64,000 nucleotides of DNA from Spinacia oleracea (lineage: Eukaryota; Streptophyta; Magnoliopsida; Caryophyllales; Amaranthaceae). The notes below the pieces were generated by a model. The model was given only the letters and a program-made list of their open reading frames with translations. It was not told the DNA's origin and searched no databases. Shown here in pieces: positions 22,701 to 34,351 of the stretch. A program made the position numbers and the translations under genes. The stretch's first letter is position 1; each line of letters begins with the position of its first letter. The DNA is taken from the NCBI RefSeq assembly GCF_020520425.1, contig NC_079487.1:133756385-133820384 (forward strand), given 5' to 3'.

Positions 22701-24077
22701 ATTAGAGAATACCTTGTTTACTGAATATTTGGGACTTTTGGTAAAAGTTGGAGTATTCGGCAAATTGGATGTCCAAATATGTGTTGTTTTGAGGTCTGAT
22801 TGTCGAACCTGCTGTCGCAAAATTGGCTCCATGGCTAAAATTCGAGCCTACTGAGTCTAGGTATGGACTCAAAAATGGTAATCCCAAACTTTCAGCTGAA
22901 CAAAAATCAAAATTCATAGAATGAGGCATACATAGTAAATTTATTTTAATCGTAAATAATTATAATGTGTACTAACAAACACACTATATGCAATAGTTTT
23001 TATACGAGAAATTGTGATTTGAAAAATGTTAGTTGTGGCTTGAAACACATTCGAAGAAGCGTTTGTGATCTGATCCCCGCGCAGGGGAATGAAACCCCAT
23101 GGCGGGGAATCACTGGTCAGTTTTTCGGTTGGCTTTTTTCAATTTTGTCCATGACGAGAAATGAAGTGTTTCTTGGCGAATAATTTAAAGTTTCTTGGGG
23201 TTTTCTTATCTCTATAAGGCCTTCTAAAAAAATTAAAATGGAACCAGGTAATTAACTAATCAAGCCTTTTGAAAAACTCTTTGTAATCCTCTTGTTTCCT
23301 CCATTGAAGGTCAAGAACTAGGTCATATTGAACGAACCACGTGATTTTCTCGTGCTTTTACTTTTCTTCTTCGTCGTTTTTTAATTTATATTTTATTAAC
23401 TATTATTCCGAAATAATCAAACTTCAAACACTACTATTTATAAAAGAAAATGCATCAATTCCATAATAAACTACATACTACATTCGAATTAAAAAATAAC
23501 AAGACGAGGATAAAAACAAAGTTTCCTTTATTGAGGGTTAAAAAAAGCTCTTAAATCCCCTAGATCATATCATATTGACTGAACCACGTAAATTTCGAAT
23601 TTACTTCTCTTCTTTAATGTTTTTATATTTATATTTTATTGAAAATTGTTCCGCAATAATCAAACACGAAATACTACCTATTTGTGACAGAAAATATAAC
23701 AATTCCATAATAAATCACGTACTGCAAGTCTACAACATTCAATTAAAAAGATAACAAAATGCATGAGGATCAAAACAAAAGGAGTACATGCATACGTACG
23801 TACCTAAGAAATCGATAAAGAGACGACCATCGCATAAACGGCCAGCCGAACCACCAAAGAAGGTTTCGCCATTTGGAGGAGGCACCGGTCCGTACAACGC
23901 CGCAATGCCGCCGGTGTCGGAGTTGGAATCACCAAAGTTAAAAATGGCCGGATAATTCCATACACAATGCCTTACATGGTGGTTAGTTTTTCCGGCAGGT
24001 AACGCTAATGACACCCCTAAATTATTGGATGCTACCAAAAACACAAAAATAATGACATTAATTATGCCAAAACTCAT
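19796..24077 (-). CDS. GDSL esterase/lipase, gene B
   Basis: Closest paralogue of gene A with the same exon structure: 23804-24077, 22713-22895, 21938-22107, 20920-21190, 19796-20067, in gene order; 1170 nt, 389 aa. Signal peptide at about residues 4-27; block I '[12 protein letters not shown]' with Ser51; '[10 protein letters not shown]'; 'FDIGQND'; catalytic 'WDGIH' (Asp350, His353). The start is the only ATG before the signal peptide; upstream in-frame sequence begins only at a TTG. Two differences from A: exon 2 is 27 nt shorter (9 residues missing after 'RPQNNT', in frame), and the last dozen residues are unrelated ('CRQRRNH' end). Introns contain two Stowaway and two hAT-like MITEs, none at the same place as in A, so these came after the duplication or were lost from A. 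Probably active; substrate unknown. Confidence 0.87.
20116..20418. mobile_element. Stowaway-type MITE in intron 4 of gene B
   Basis: TIRs CTACCTCTGTTTCA and TGGAACGGAGGTAG; TA before, AA after. 303 bp, same family as 6447 in intron 4 of gene A but placed differently relative to the exons. Confidence 0.8.
20594..20846. mobile_element. Stowaway-type MITE, second family, intron 4 of gene B
   Basis: TIRs CTATCTCCGTTTCA and TGAAACCGAGGTAG, TA on both sides (20592-20593, 20847-20848). The interior ('AGATTCGTCTCAAAATATG') differs from the neighbouring MITE and recurs in weak form at about 24474 and 28290. Confidence 0.85.
21346..21876. mobile_element. Non-autonomous hAT-like element, 'ATCACCCGC' subterminal family, intron 3 of gene B
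   Basis: TIR TAGGGATGAAAAT / inverted TAGGGATGGAAAT with a perfect 8-bp duplication ATTACGAG (21338-21345, 21877-21884). Many 'CATCACCCGC' and 'CCATCC' motifs near both ends; AT-rich core. Confidence 0.9.
22176..22627. mobile_element. Non-autonomous hAT-like element, 'GGAACCGG/GGTACCCTG' family, intron 2 of gene B
   Basis: TIR TAGGGGTGAG at both ends, perfect 8-bp duplication CACATAAT (22168-22175, 22628-22635). Subterminal arrays of 'AACCTGTT' and 'GGGTACCCTGTTG' are arranged as mirrored blocks. 452 bp, non-coding. Confidence 0.9.
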
Positions 24078-25609
24078 TGCACTCTTTGTGTTTGAGGGAT
24101 CAAGATTCAAGACATTATGGATTAACTTTTTGGGTATTGAGTTTTTATTCTTACACCTTTTATTTTTGGTTGAGGAGTTGTGATTTTGGCTATGTTTAGT
24201 TGACAAGTTTGATTTGACTTGATAAATTGTCCGGTTAACGTTTTCCTAAGAAACTTGACTTGTTTATTTTTAGTAATTTTGTTCAATTTGTTTTTTATGT
24301 GATCTGGATGGTATGAGCTGATTTTTTACATATTTAATTCTTGATTCTATTTGAATTTTAATATTTCCTCTATTTTTATTTACATGACACAATTGGATTT
24401 TGGACACTATTCACACAAGCCCCCTTGACTTTCTTTTGTGATTTATACTTAAGAAAAAGCAGTCATGTTGGATTTTATAAGATTCGTCTTAATAAATACG
24501 AAATATTTTTTAAATATCAAATTTTTATAATTTTTCTTATCCATAACTGAAGATATTAATTAATGTTCATGAAATTGTGAATTGGCAAACATGCCTAAAT
24601 AATTGTGTCATTTACAAAAGAACAGAGAAAGTACATAATATGTACGTAGAACTACACAATAAATTTATTATGAGACTGATGGATCCCCCCCCCCAAAACG
24701 GCAGAACGAGATTGAATTTGCCTCAATCTCGTGTGTTCAAACTTGGTTGACAACTTCGTACAAGAACGTACGTGACCACTAGTCACAACTCACAACCCTT
24801 GGTCTCAAAACTTTGTTTCTAGACCATGAAAAAGAAAAACCAAATTTGAAAAACTCTAGTTTACTATTTTAAGTTGTTCACACCCCCTATGAAGTGTGTA
24901 GACAATTAGACATGCAATATGACTCAACTCGTACATTATCAAAAATCACAAAATTAAGGATCGGTTCTTAAATTTTCATTCCATTGATCGGTAATTTTCT
25001 TATTTAAAGAATTTGAAAAACTTTTCAAATGACAAAAAATTACCTTGAGGACACGTAATTCTAAATATATCCGGATAGGCGAATAAAGGATTTAAATACC
25101 ATTCCCAAAAAAACTTAGACGTGCAACATAATTCTTAGTTTCTTGGAATCTTTTCTTTTATCAAGAAAAGGAAAAAAAAAACGAACTAGTTAAACTAGCC
25201 AACTAGGGAAGAGATACAACCAAATAACCAATATCTAAATGCCAGCTAACAAGGTCATTCTAGCAACAAAGTAATGACAACCTTAAATAAGAAATGTACC
25301 AACTAATTAACTTAATTAACACGAAGTTTTGTTTGGTATAGGGCATAGTTTTATTTACTTCTATCGATGCTTAGTTTAAGGAAATTATTCAACTTAATCA
25401 CATGAAGCACGAGATTATATAGTCCGTGTGACTTATAGATGGCGTTACCTTATTATAAAGTTAAAATTGTTCCTAGCTTAATCACTTCACATGTCTTTAT
25501 TTGTTTTTCTTAATAATTTTGTTTATCTCAAAAAAAATTCAAATTAGAGGTACAAAAAGAGGCTGAAGGATCTATTATTTATTAGCATCTTATAATCGTT
25601 TCTTAAGTA
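24078..25609. other. Shared intergenic region between divergent genes B (-) and C (+)
   Basis: AT-rich, no ORF of note. Position 24688 starts a run of ten C. It contains one Stowaway-type MITE and holds the upstream regions of both genes. Confidence 0.45.
24364..24631. mobile_element. Stowaway-type MITE upstream of gene B
   Basis: The left TTTCCTCTATTTTTATTTACATGACAC and right GTGTCATTTACAAAAGAACAGAGAAAG ends are inverted relatives, with TA on both sides (24362-24363, 24632-24633). It lies about 290 bp before the gene B start. Confidence 0.65.
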
Positions 25610-25884
25610 CTTGTTCCAATCGTCTCATATTTATAGTCATGCATGTTTGACTTTTCACGGCCGAGGCGTGTTTTAAAACACAATATCTCCATTTTTGTTT
25701 TAAAAATAAAAATTCAATATTTTAAAACTGTATATCGATATGAAATCCAACAAGATTTCAAGTGAATATATTATTTTGTACAAGGTATAAATTAATGATT
25801 TAATAATAGTATATACATGGTCAATTTTAAAATTTTGACTTAAAAAACTGAAACATGACTATAAATACGGGACTGAGATCGAGG
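25610..25884. mobile_element. Stowaway-type MITE forming the proximal promoter of gene C
   Basis: The ends CTTGTTCCAATCGTCTCATA and TACGGGACTGAGATCGAGG are imperfect inverted relatives continuing into 'TTTATAGTCATG' / 'CATGACTATAAA'. TA flanks both sides (25608-25609, 25885-25886). The right end lies 50 bp from the gene C start codon. Confidence 0.75.
25860..25867 (+). promoter_or_regulatory. TATA box of gene C, inside a MITE
   Basis: TATAAATA is a strong match to the plant TATA consensus, 68-75 bp before the ATG at 25935. Transcription starting about 30 bp downstream would begin at about 25890-25900, just outside the MITE, giving a leader of about 40 nt. The motif comes from the MITE's own inverted end ('CTATAAATACGGGAC'). 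Confidence 0.6.
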
Positions 25885-25934
25885 TACTAGTTATCTAGAG
25901 GAACTTCAAGCTACTTAGTTTACAAGATTTGGCA

Positions 25935-28900
25935 ATGCATGCTTCTAAACAACAACTAGCAATATTATCATTAGCCATTGTATTAATTGGTATGTTTGTG
26001 ATGCCTAAATGTCAATTAGTATTAGCAACTCATCAAAGTTTGAGTACTTCATCATCATCATCATCATCATCATCATCGTCATCATCATCGTCATCATCTT
26101 CATGTGAGTTCCCGGCTATATTCAACTTCGGAGACTCAAACTCCGACACCGGTGGCCGGGCCGCGGCGTTTGGCCAAATAGGACCACCTCATGGTGAGAC
26201 TTTTTTCCATGCCCCTGCCGGAAGATACTCCGATGGCCGTCACGTCATTGATTTTATAGGTATGCATGCATTTTATTTTTTATCCATTTGTCATGACTCT
26301 TTATATCACCATTATTTTCACATTGTTTTTGGCTAATGCATTTTATTTTATTTTGAGTGGTTTTGGTATGTTTGTAAAACCGTTTAAGCTAGAAAAAATT
26401 GTCAAAAACCATCTAATATAACTTTTTTTTTGCAAAAGACGCGAATATAATATTTTTTTCCAAAGATCATCGCAGTCTTGAGGAAGTTTATGTCAAAAGT
26501 AACTTATGCCTAAAATGGACGCAAGTGACTCGTACTGATAATTTGGTATTGGTACTGAATTAATGTAGTAGTGGTATACTAATCAGTGGCGGAGCCAGGA
26601 TTTTTTTTTTGGGTGTCGGTAGTGACATTCCCAGGACTTTTAAAGTGTTGTGTTTGGTGATCTTCCACAATGCCAAGTATATATTACTAAAAAAATGTAT
26701 CGTCCTAAAATTAATCAATATTCATACTACAATAGTACAAAATTATTACCATTATGCTCAACGGTTTTCAGAATTCAAAACCTAAGAGAACAGTTATTTC
26801 TAAATACTGGTCTCTTAGAAATATCCCCTATAGTTATTCAAAACTCTAAGAGATCGAATATTCTTAAAGAATGATCTCTTAGGATTATCTCTATGGTGTT
26901 TTCAAGTATAACTTATGAGATCGGGTATATGTAACAACCGGTCTCGTATCTCTCAGCTAAAAGTTTTTTCACAATTTTTTTTGGGGGGTCGGTGGACACC
27001 CCATGCACCTACTTGGCTCCGCCACTGATACTAATACGCTACTAATTATTATCAATAAGTGTTATTGATACTTACATACTTTGTGTTGGTACTTGGATGA
27101 GTTTGTATTGGTTGACTCGTGTCCAATTTGACCACAAGTCACTTGATGTTTAGAAATCCCCGCAGTACTAATTATCATTCTTATACTACTGGTTATAGTT
27201 GCTTTTAATGAGTAGTACTACTCTGTATAAGATTAAGTTATTTATCGATAAGCATGCACGGCACATTGGTGTGAGTAATAAAGAACGGAAGGTGTATTAG
27301 TGTATTACCAATACATTATACATATTTATTTTCTATGAATTGATTAACGAGTAAGAAATTAAATTGATGCAGCTGAAAGCTTTGGAGTTCCTTACCTGAG
27401 CGCATATCTTGATTCAGTGGGATCTAATTTTAGCCATGGAGCCAACTTTGCTACGGCGGGGTCCACCATTAGACCTCAAAATACCACTTCTTACAGTCCT
27501 TTTTCTCTTAAAATTCAGTATAATCAGTTTCGTGATTTCCAGCAATATTCTCAAGTATTTCGTCATAAAGGTACGTACACAAGGTTTCCTCGTTTTATCA
27601 GTAAGCTAGGAAGAGTTAAGTTGGACTTATTATTAGGAACCTAGCCTTAATTTCCTTTTCATATATTATACATATTAGAAATAAACTATTTCTTCCGTTT
27701 CGTAAATATCACACCTAGTGGCGGAGCCATGATTTTTTTTTTTGGGTGTACGTCGACAGTGACGTTCCCATGATTTTTAGAGTTTTGTGTCTGGTGATCT
27801 TCCACAACACACAATATATTACTAAAAAAAATGTATCGTCCTAAAATTAATAAATATTAATAATACAATCGTACAAAATTATTACAATTATTCTCTACGG
27901 TTTTCATGTGTGAGGTGAAAAGAATAACTTAATTTAAGAGAGCGGGTATATGAATTCAAAAATCTTAGAAACTAGTTGTTAAAGACTGATCTCTTAGGAT
28001 AATCCCATAGTTATTCAAAATTCTTAGAGATCAGTTATTTCTAAAGGCTGGTCTCTTAAAATTATAAGTATAACTTAATAGATCAGTTCTATATAATGAC
28101 AGGTCTCTTAGATCTCAGCTATAAGTTTTTTCACCCCAATTTTTTTGTAGGGGTCGGTGGACCCCCATACACCTACTTGGCTTCGCCACTGATCGCACCA
28201 TTTGGTTTTTTACACTATTTACACTACAACTTTGGCCATTTTTTGTGATTCATACGTAAAATTTTTTTATTCATGTAGACTAATGTTAGATTCGTATCGA
28301 TATATATTTTCTAAATATCAATTTTTTATAATTTTTTTTACACATAATTTGAGATATTAAGAGTCAAAGTAATATGTTAGAGGGGTGAAATTCAACCATG
28401 ATGCAATATTTATGGAACGGATAAAGTATATAGGTGCATCTGCGCATCAGTACATGTATAGTTTAAGTATATCATGTACATAATAGTAACCTTTTAGCCA
28501 TATAGGTTAATTTTATATATTAATGTAACCGTCAATTCTTGTGGAGTACCTTGAATTGTGGGCTATGTAGATGTTAAATGTGTACACAATTTCAAATTTT
28601 TGATAAAATTACTTGGTAGTTTGTCTAATTTTTTTTTTTTTTTTTTGATCTTTTCTTGAGTTTAGATGAAGTTTTCAAGAAATTATTACCGAAGGCAAAG
28701 TATTTCTCTAAAGCTCTTTACACATTCGACATTGGTCAGAATGATTTAACGGGCAGTTTTTCTCCTAATATGTCACCCGAACAAATCAAAGCAACAATGT
28801 CCGACATATTAGATCAGATCAAAACATACATCAAGGTACACAACCCATATACAATTCATTTAAGTTTAATTAGCAAAAAAAGAAGAACCAAGTCACTCGT

Positions 28901-30362
28901 GTTTAGATTATAGTTGAATCGAGTCAGTTTTTGATACATGCAGTCGATTTATGACCTTGGAGCAAGATACTTTTGGATACACAATACGGGCCCACTTGGA
29001 TGCCTACCTTATGTGCTAAATGGGCTATCACTGAATGCCACCCAAGTGGACCAGACTGGATGTGGAATCTCTTTAAATGAATTGGCCCAATACTTTAACT
29101 TTGGGCTTAAGAAAGTTGTGGTCCAACTCAGAGAAGACATGCCACTAGCTGCGGTCACATACGTTGACGTGTACTCAATCAAGTACGACCTCATTAGCCA
29201 AGCTAACAAATATGGTACGTCTTTTCTAACAAAAATTTGCTATGTGACCTATGTGGCTATGTCATATTATGATATTAGGGGTTCCTCTCGCACGAAAGGT
29301 CTATTAATGTTGGAAGCACAAACATTAAATATACAATTAATTGGCAACTTTTTTCGAATTATGAACGTTGAATCAAAATTCCGGTATTTACTTTACCATA
29401 TATATACATCTTATTAGATTAGATCCCGTGCACGCACGGATTTTGATCATTTTTTCACAAAATATTTAACTGGATATCCCAAAATACTGCATAGTTATAA
29501 CATTTTTAACATATTCAGTTAAATTTATTCATCTAATATGCATATTTAAAATGCTAATATGGTAATTTGACCAAAATATTGAATGATATATTTTCCACTA
29601 TTAATATAACGATTTGACTAAAATATTACGGAGTACCAATTTAGAATAATTATTATTATGTCGTATATATTATTGCCATAATTTATAAATTAAGTTTTGT
29701 TTTCATACATAAATAGTTTATAAAAAAGGTAGAGAATAAAAATAAATAAAACAGATACACTTTTTGGAAAAGTGATTTTTGGCGGGAAAAAATCGCACCA
29801 GGAATTGACACGTGTAATTCATGGTGTCTCTTTTAGTGTATAGTAGTAGATAATAGATATGTCATTTAATTATCCATTCTCCTATTAAATATCACGTGAG
29901 ATACACCTAGTAAAGTTAATACCAGAATCTTAAATCAATGTTATAATCAAACCAAAGATAGTATCTTACAACATAAAATTCTTATAAGGTAGCTAATTAC
30001 AACATTTTTTTTATAAGGTAGTTTTTCACAAAACTCAAATTTATAAGGTAGTTTTTGACAAATTTGCTTAATTAATTTGGTGTAAACGGGTCATACCTTG
30101 TGCAGGTTTTATAGATCCATTGATAGCATGTTGTGGACAAGGAGGAAAGTATAACTATGACTCGCATAAAGGTTGCGGAGCAAGGTACATGGACCATGGT
30201 AAGGAAATTCTAGTCGGATCTTGCAAAGATCCACGGGTTAAGATCAATTGGGATGGAGCTCACTACACCGACGCAGCAAATAAATGGGTCTTCGGCCGTT
30301 TAGAGAATGGGTTATATTCGGATCCGCCTATTCAGTTGAGAATGGCATGCTACAAGCAATAA
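25935..30362 (+). CDS. GDSL esterase/lipase, gene C, with poly-serine N-terminus
   Basis: Same family and exon plan on the opposite strand: 25935-26259, 27373-27570, 28666-28835, 28944-29214, 30106-30362; 1221 nt, 406 aa. Signal peptide about residues 6-31. An uninterrupted run of 18 serines (residues 39-56, from (TCA)n/(TCG)n at 26049-26102) separates it from block I '[12 protein letters not shown]' (Ser68). Then '[10 protein letters not shown]', 'FDIGQND' and 'WDGAH' (Asp371, His374), and the usual 'MACYKQ'-type end. The start is the ATG at 25935; the TTG two codons earlier is not needed. Introns hold two hAT-like MITEs (one nested in a Stowaway) and a Helitron. The serine run lies in the mature N-terminus where paralogues have a short linker, so it is likely tolerated and variable in length. 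Substrate unknown. Confidence 0.88.
26584..27027. mobile_element. hAT-like MITE, 'CAGTGGCGGAGCC' family, intron 1 of gene C
   Basis: TIRs CAGTGGCGGAGCCAGGA and TTGGCTCCGCCACTG, perfect 8-bp duplication ATACTAAT (26576-26583, 27028-27035). 444 bp, no coding capacity. Confidence 0.88.
27689..28426. mobile_element. Stowaway-type MITE split by a hAT-like MITE, intron 2 of gene C
   Basis: The left end TTTCTTCCGTTTCGTAAATA and right end TATTTATGGAACGGATAAAG are inverted relatives with TA on both sides (27687-27688, 28427-28428). The inner 476 bp (27716-28191) is a separate insertion. Confidence 0.65.
27716..28191. mobile_element. Second 'AGTGGCGGAGCC' hAT-like MITE, nested, intron 2 of gene C
   Basis: TIRs TAGTGGCGGAGCCATGA and TTGGCTTCGCCACTG; 8-bp duplication ATCACACC / ATCGCACC with one mismatch. 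Similar throughout to 26584-27027 in the previous intron. Confidence 0.85.
29414..29857 (-). mobile_element. Non-autonomous Helitron in intron 4 of gene C
   Basis: On the minus strand it runs from TCTATTATCTACTAC (A before it) to CTAA (T after it), with a 'CCGTGCGTGCACGG' terminal hairpin and the family's 'ACACGTGTCAATTCCTGG' and 'TTTTTTCCCGCC' head. 444 bp. Confidence 0.78.
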
Positions 30363-31002
30363 TACTTGGATACGTTGGATGCGGATGAAGGGTCGGGCCC
30401 CCAATCATAATAGTGTTGAATAAGGCATAACTTGTTTAAGAACTAAATTAAATTCATAGTTAAGGTTTAACTAAGCAGTTTAGATCACCGGCCCCATAGT
30501 ATATATTATTATATTTCAATCGTTCCTGAAATATCGCACCATAGTTGATTTTTAAATCACAACAATTTTCTTAAGTATGAATCATAAAAGATGGCCAAAA
30601 TCGTAGTAAATAGTGTAAAAAATCAGATAGTATATATACTTATTCTCAATATCTAAATATTAGACTCCGCTCGCACTCACAACCCTAAGAGTCGACATGA
30701 GAATAATTACCAAGTCGAAAGGGTAATTACATTATTGCATTAGTTAACAGACTTCAACAACTTAATTAAAATCTCTAAGCAAGCTAGTTACATGGGATTA
30801 TTTTAATTGGGTTTACAAAGTAACAATGCCCATTTTACTCTAAAGGCTAAGTTGGTACTTTAAAAAGAAAAAAAACGAGTAAGAAACACTGTTAAGTTAA
30901 TCACGTCTTTTTTCAAAGCTGTGACTACCAGACATGGCTGTCATGGTAATGTTACAACACATTGCGTACGTAACCAAAGCTAGCTAAGCTAAGCTAAGCT
31001 AA
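30363..31002. other. Spacer between convergent genes C and D
   Basis: About 640 bp holding both 3' UTRs. At about 30510-30650 there is a weak relative of the split Stowaway in intron 2 of gene C. A 'AGCTA' repeat lies at about 30980-31000, just past the gene D stop. Confidence 0.45.
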
Positions 31003-34000
31003 TCAATGGCAAGCCATTTTCAAAGGAGTGGGAGGATCCGAATAAGAACCGTCGACGATCCGATCAAAGACCCATTTATTGGCAGCCTCAGTGTAATGGA
31101 CACCGTCCCAGTTGATTGCTACAGAAGGATCTTTACAAGCTTTTCCTACTAAAACGTGTTTTCCCTTTATTGTAACGTTTCCTCCACAACTAATGTGCAT
31201 GTTGTAATTGTACTTTCCTCCGTGCCCACAACATGCTCTTAGTGGATGCTCAAAACCTACAAAATTGAAAAGTTCAAATTGTGAATAAAATGGTCACTCC
31301 AACACGGGTAGTCGTGATTTCGTGTCTAACACATATTTAAGTGCCTGATTTGGATATCCAGTGAAAATTCTTCATAAATTTAGCCCAACGACAAAATGAA
31401 GTGTCTAGATTTGGACCTGGATATTTAAAACTTAAATTAATAGTCCGAATACATAAATCAGGACATATTTCTATAATTGTGGACGATGTTTCAAATCGTG
31501 GGGGTACATAAGAGTGTTGTAGATGGTCCTATGTTGCTTAGACTTTTGAATGCATGCTTATTGATGGCCACCTTAATTTTGGTCGTTTGTGTTTGTTCCT
31601 TGTTTATTTTCTATCCATAAGGTGCACGACCGGCCATAATCAAAAGTAGAAAAGGATAAAGGTGTAACATAAATTCATTTTCCTACTCCAAAATAGATTT
31701 TGTGTGGCACTTATACACGGAGAGCGCAGTTCTATGTTTTATTCATGAGGAGGTATGTCAAAACCGATTCCCATCTTCGATCCACACACTTTTTTCTTAA
31801 AACAAAATTAACAAATGCATATCATTACGTAATAATGATTTCTTAAAGAATGAATATCTTCAAATGTAGTCCTTCCTCCAAACCAATTCGACCTTTTTAG
31901 GGCATGAATTTGCAAATTTATATTTTAACTTTAATGAATCATAAAAAGTTACTTATGTTATTTTATTTTCCTAGTTGCATATCATAATTCAATTCTTTAA
32001 GAAAAAAGAAAAAATAAAAGTTGAAATCCAATGATATTGGAACTTACCATGTTTTGTAGCATGGCTAATGAGGTCATACTTAACCGAGTACACGTCAACA
32101 TATGTTATGACCGCATGGGCTAACTTTTTTCTAAGATAGACCACAACTTCCTTCAACTTCTGATTGAAAAATTGGGCCACTTTGTTAAATGGGCTTCCAC
32201 ACCCTACTTTGTCCACTTGACCCGCCGTGATTAGCACCCGGTCCATTACGTACGGTAGGCATCCGACCGGACCCGTATTGTGTATCCAAAAATACCTTCC
32301 TCCTTGTTCATATATGTCCTATACAAACACACAAAATACATTATCAATAACTTATCATACATGATTTCTTAAAATTGGTTCATAAGGAGTAATATATGAG
32401 TAGTATGTAGCGAAATTCGATTTCAAGTCATAGATTTAAAATTTAAATTAGGTGATATTTACGTGCAATATACGAAGTATATATTAATCATGAAAGTCGT
32501 GCGTTGTAAAATTTAAAAAGTTCAAACGTTGCAATACTCTATTTACCTTAACGACGGTAGTAAACTGATCTAATACATCTGGGATTGTTGCTTTTACTTC
32601 ATCGGTTGACATATTAAGGAAAAATCCAGCCGTAATATCATTTTGACCAATATCAAACGTATACAATGCCTTTGAGAAATAATCTCCTTTTGGTAACAAC
32701 TCTTTGAAAACACTATTTCCTGTTATAAAACAAATTCCATTATATATTACTCGATCCGTAAATTACTTTATTATGTATGGTACAAAAAAGAATTTAAAGG
32801 AAAAAAAGAAAAGGGAAAATAAACCTTTATTGCGAATAATTTGGGAGCGTTGATGAAAATCATTGAATTCATAGAATTGAATGTTCAAAGAAATAGGGCT
32901 AAACCCACTTTGATGAAGAGTGGTGTTTTGAGGTCTAACGGTGGAACCTGCGGTGGCGAAATTCGCTCCGTGGCTGAAGTTTGATCCAATAGCATCAAGG
33001 TAGCCGTGCAGGTACGGAAGTCCCAAGCTTTGTGCTTTTACAAAAAAAAAATTAGTCAACAATTAGAACCGATCTTTCGTAAGTTAGGGTACGTTCTATT
33101 CACCTGATTTTCACTTATTTTTTCAGAACTTATCTTATATGAACTTATCTAAACTTACCTGAACTTATCTGAACCTATCAAAACTTATTTTAGTTATAAG
33201 TTGTACTTGGTCAACCGTTCTTTTTCCTAAACTTATCTTATCTGAACTTATTATTTTTTCTGAAATAAGTGGAAACAAGGTGAACAGAACAGGGCCTTAA
33301 TCAAGCTCATACCAACTACATCCAGTACTACTTGTAAATTGTAACTAATACTAGTCGACTGATTATACTATTTTACAATTTTACATACTTGTATATATAT
33401 ATTTTTTTTAAATGGAGCAAGAAATCAATAATGCTCCCTGTTAAACTTGCACATAAAATGACAATTGACAAGTAACAATAATGTGTCACACTCGCCCATA
33501 CATTGATACATATCTTCACCTAGCAGTTTGTTTTTAGTTACGTACTTTGAAATTTTAAATGTATATGATGGACCAAACGATACAAACAAATCCCGAATTT
33601 AAATTTTTATACAGATTTGAAAATTCTTTAATATATTAATGAGGTTTTGACCTAATGATTAAGATTGAGGGCATGTGTATAATAAGTCTCAAGTTCGAAT
33701 CCCTCGTCCGCATTTGTAATTTGTATTGTCTTTATGATCATTCGAAAAATGAAAAAAACATTATTTAATTAATTATGCCAATGAGATATTGTCTTAATGA
33801 GGTTCCTAGCCCGGAACTTATGCACACAAACATTCAATCTTACCCAAATTTTTGATAATTGTTTAATGTCAATATGACAAAATAAAATCAATGCTCAGTT
33901 ATAAATTAAGCAAAAATATTTTAGATTGTTTTGTCAAGTTGCAATAACATTATTAACTCATGAAGTCAAAATCATTGTAAGTTAAATGCTAAAAAGTGGA

Positions 34001-34351
34001 TTTAAAAGGGAGAAAAGTAGCCAAAAAATAAAGCATATATAGAAATAAATGAATGGTGGAAATGATTCTAAAATAAAAAGGTTATTTATTACCAATGAAA
34101 TCAATGACAAGGCGGCCGTCGCAATATCTTCCAGCAGGGGAGTGGAAGAAGGTTTCGCCGTGAGGCAGTCTAGCCTGTCCAAAGGTGGCGGAGAAGCCTC
34201 CGGTATCGGAGTTTGAGTCGCCGAAGTTGAATATTGCCGGAAAAGTGCATTCACCTTTGTTCTTCATTGCTGTTTTCTCACACATTGACACTACTACTAG
34301 AGTTGATGCCATTGCTAAGAATAGCAATAGTTTTAGCTTACTACACTCCAT
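31003..34351 (-). CDS. GDSL esterase/lipase, gene D
   Basis: Exons, in gene order: 34093-34351, 32825-33034, 32547-32719, 32048-32318, 31003-31256; 1167 nt, 388 aa, all GT-AG. Signal peptide about residues 6-24. Block I '[12 protein letters not shown]' with Ser46; '[10 protein letters not shown]'; 'FDIGQND'; 'WDGVH' (Asp355, His358); typical 'LKMACH' C-terminus. The ATG at 34351 is taken because in-frame sequence before it begins only at a TTG. Exon 3 is one codon longer than in A, B and C. Of the four closely related genes it has the shortest introns and only one recognised MITE (in intron 1), so it is closest to the ancestral size. A CT/GT-rich stretch (about 34370-34420) lies just upstream. 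Expected to be an active secreted esterase; substrate unknown. Confidence 0.88.
33087..33296. mobile_element. Tourist/PIF-type MITE in intron 1 of gene D
   Basis: TIRs GGGTACGTTCTATTCACC and inverted GGCCCTGTTCTGTTCACC, flanked by TTA on both sides (33084-33086, 33297-33299). Interior repeats of TGAACTTATC. Confidence 0.85.
33647..33793 (+). mobile_element. Au-like tRNA-derived SINE in intron 1 of gene D
   Basis: An A-box-like 'TGACCTAATGATTAAG' is followed by a B box 'AGTTCGAATCCC', then 'TTTGTAATTTGTATTG', a layout like plant Au SINEs. The 11-bp sequence TTAATGAGGTT is repeated at 33636-33646 and 33794-33804. Confidence 0.6.
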
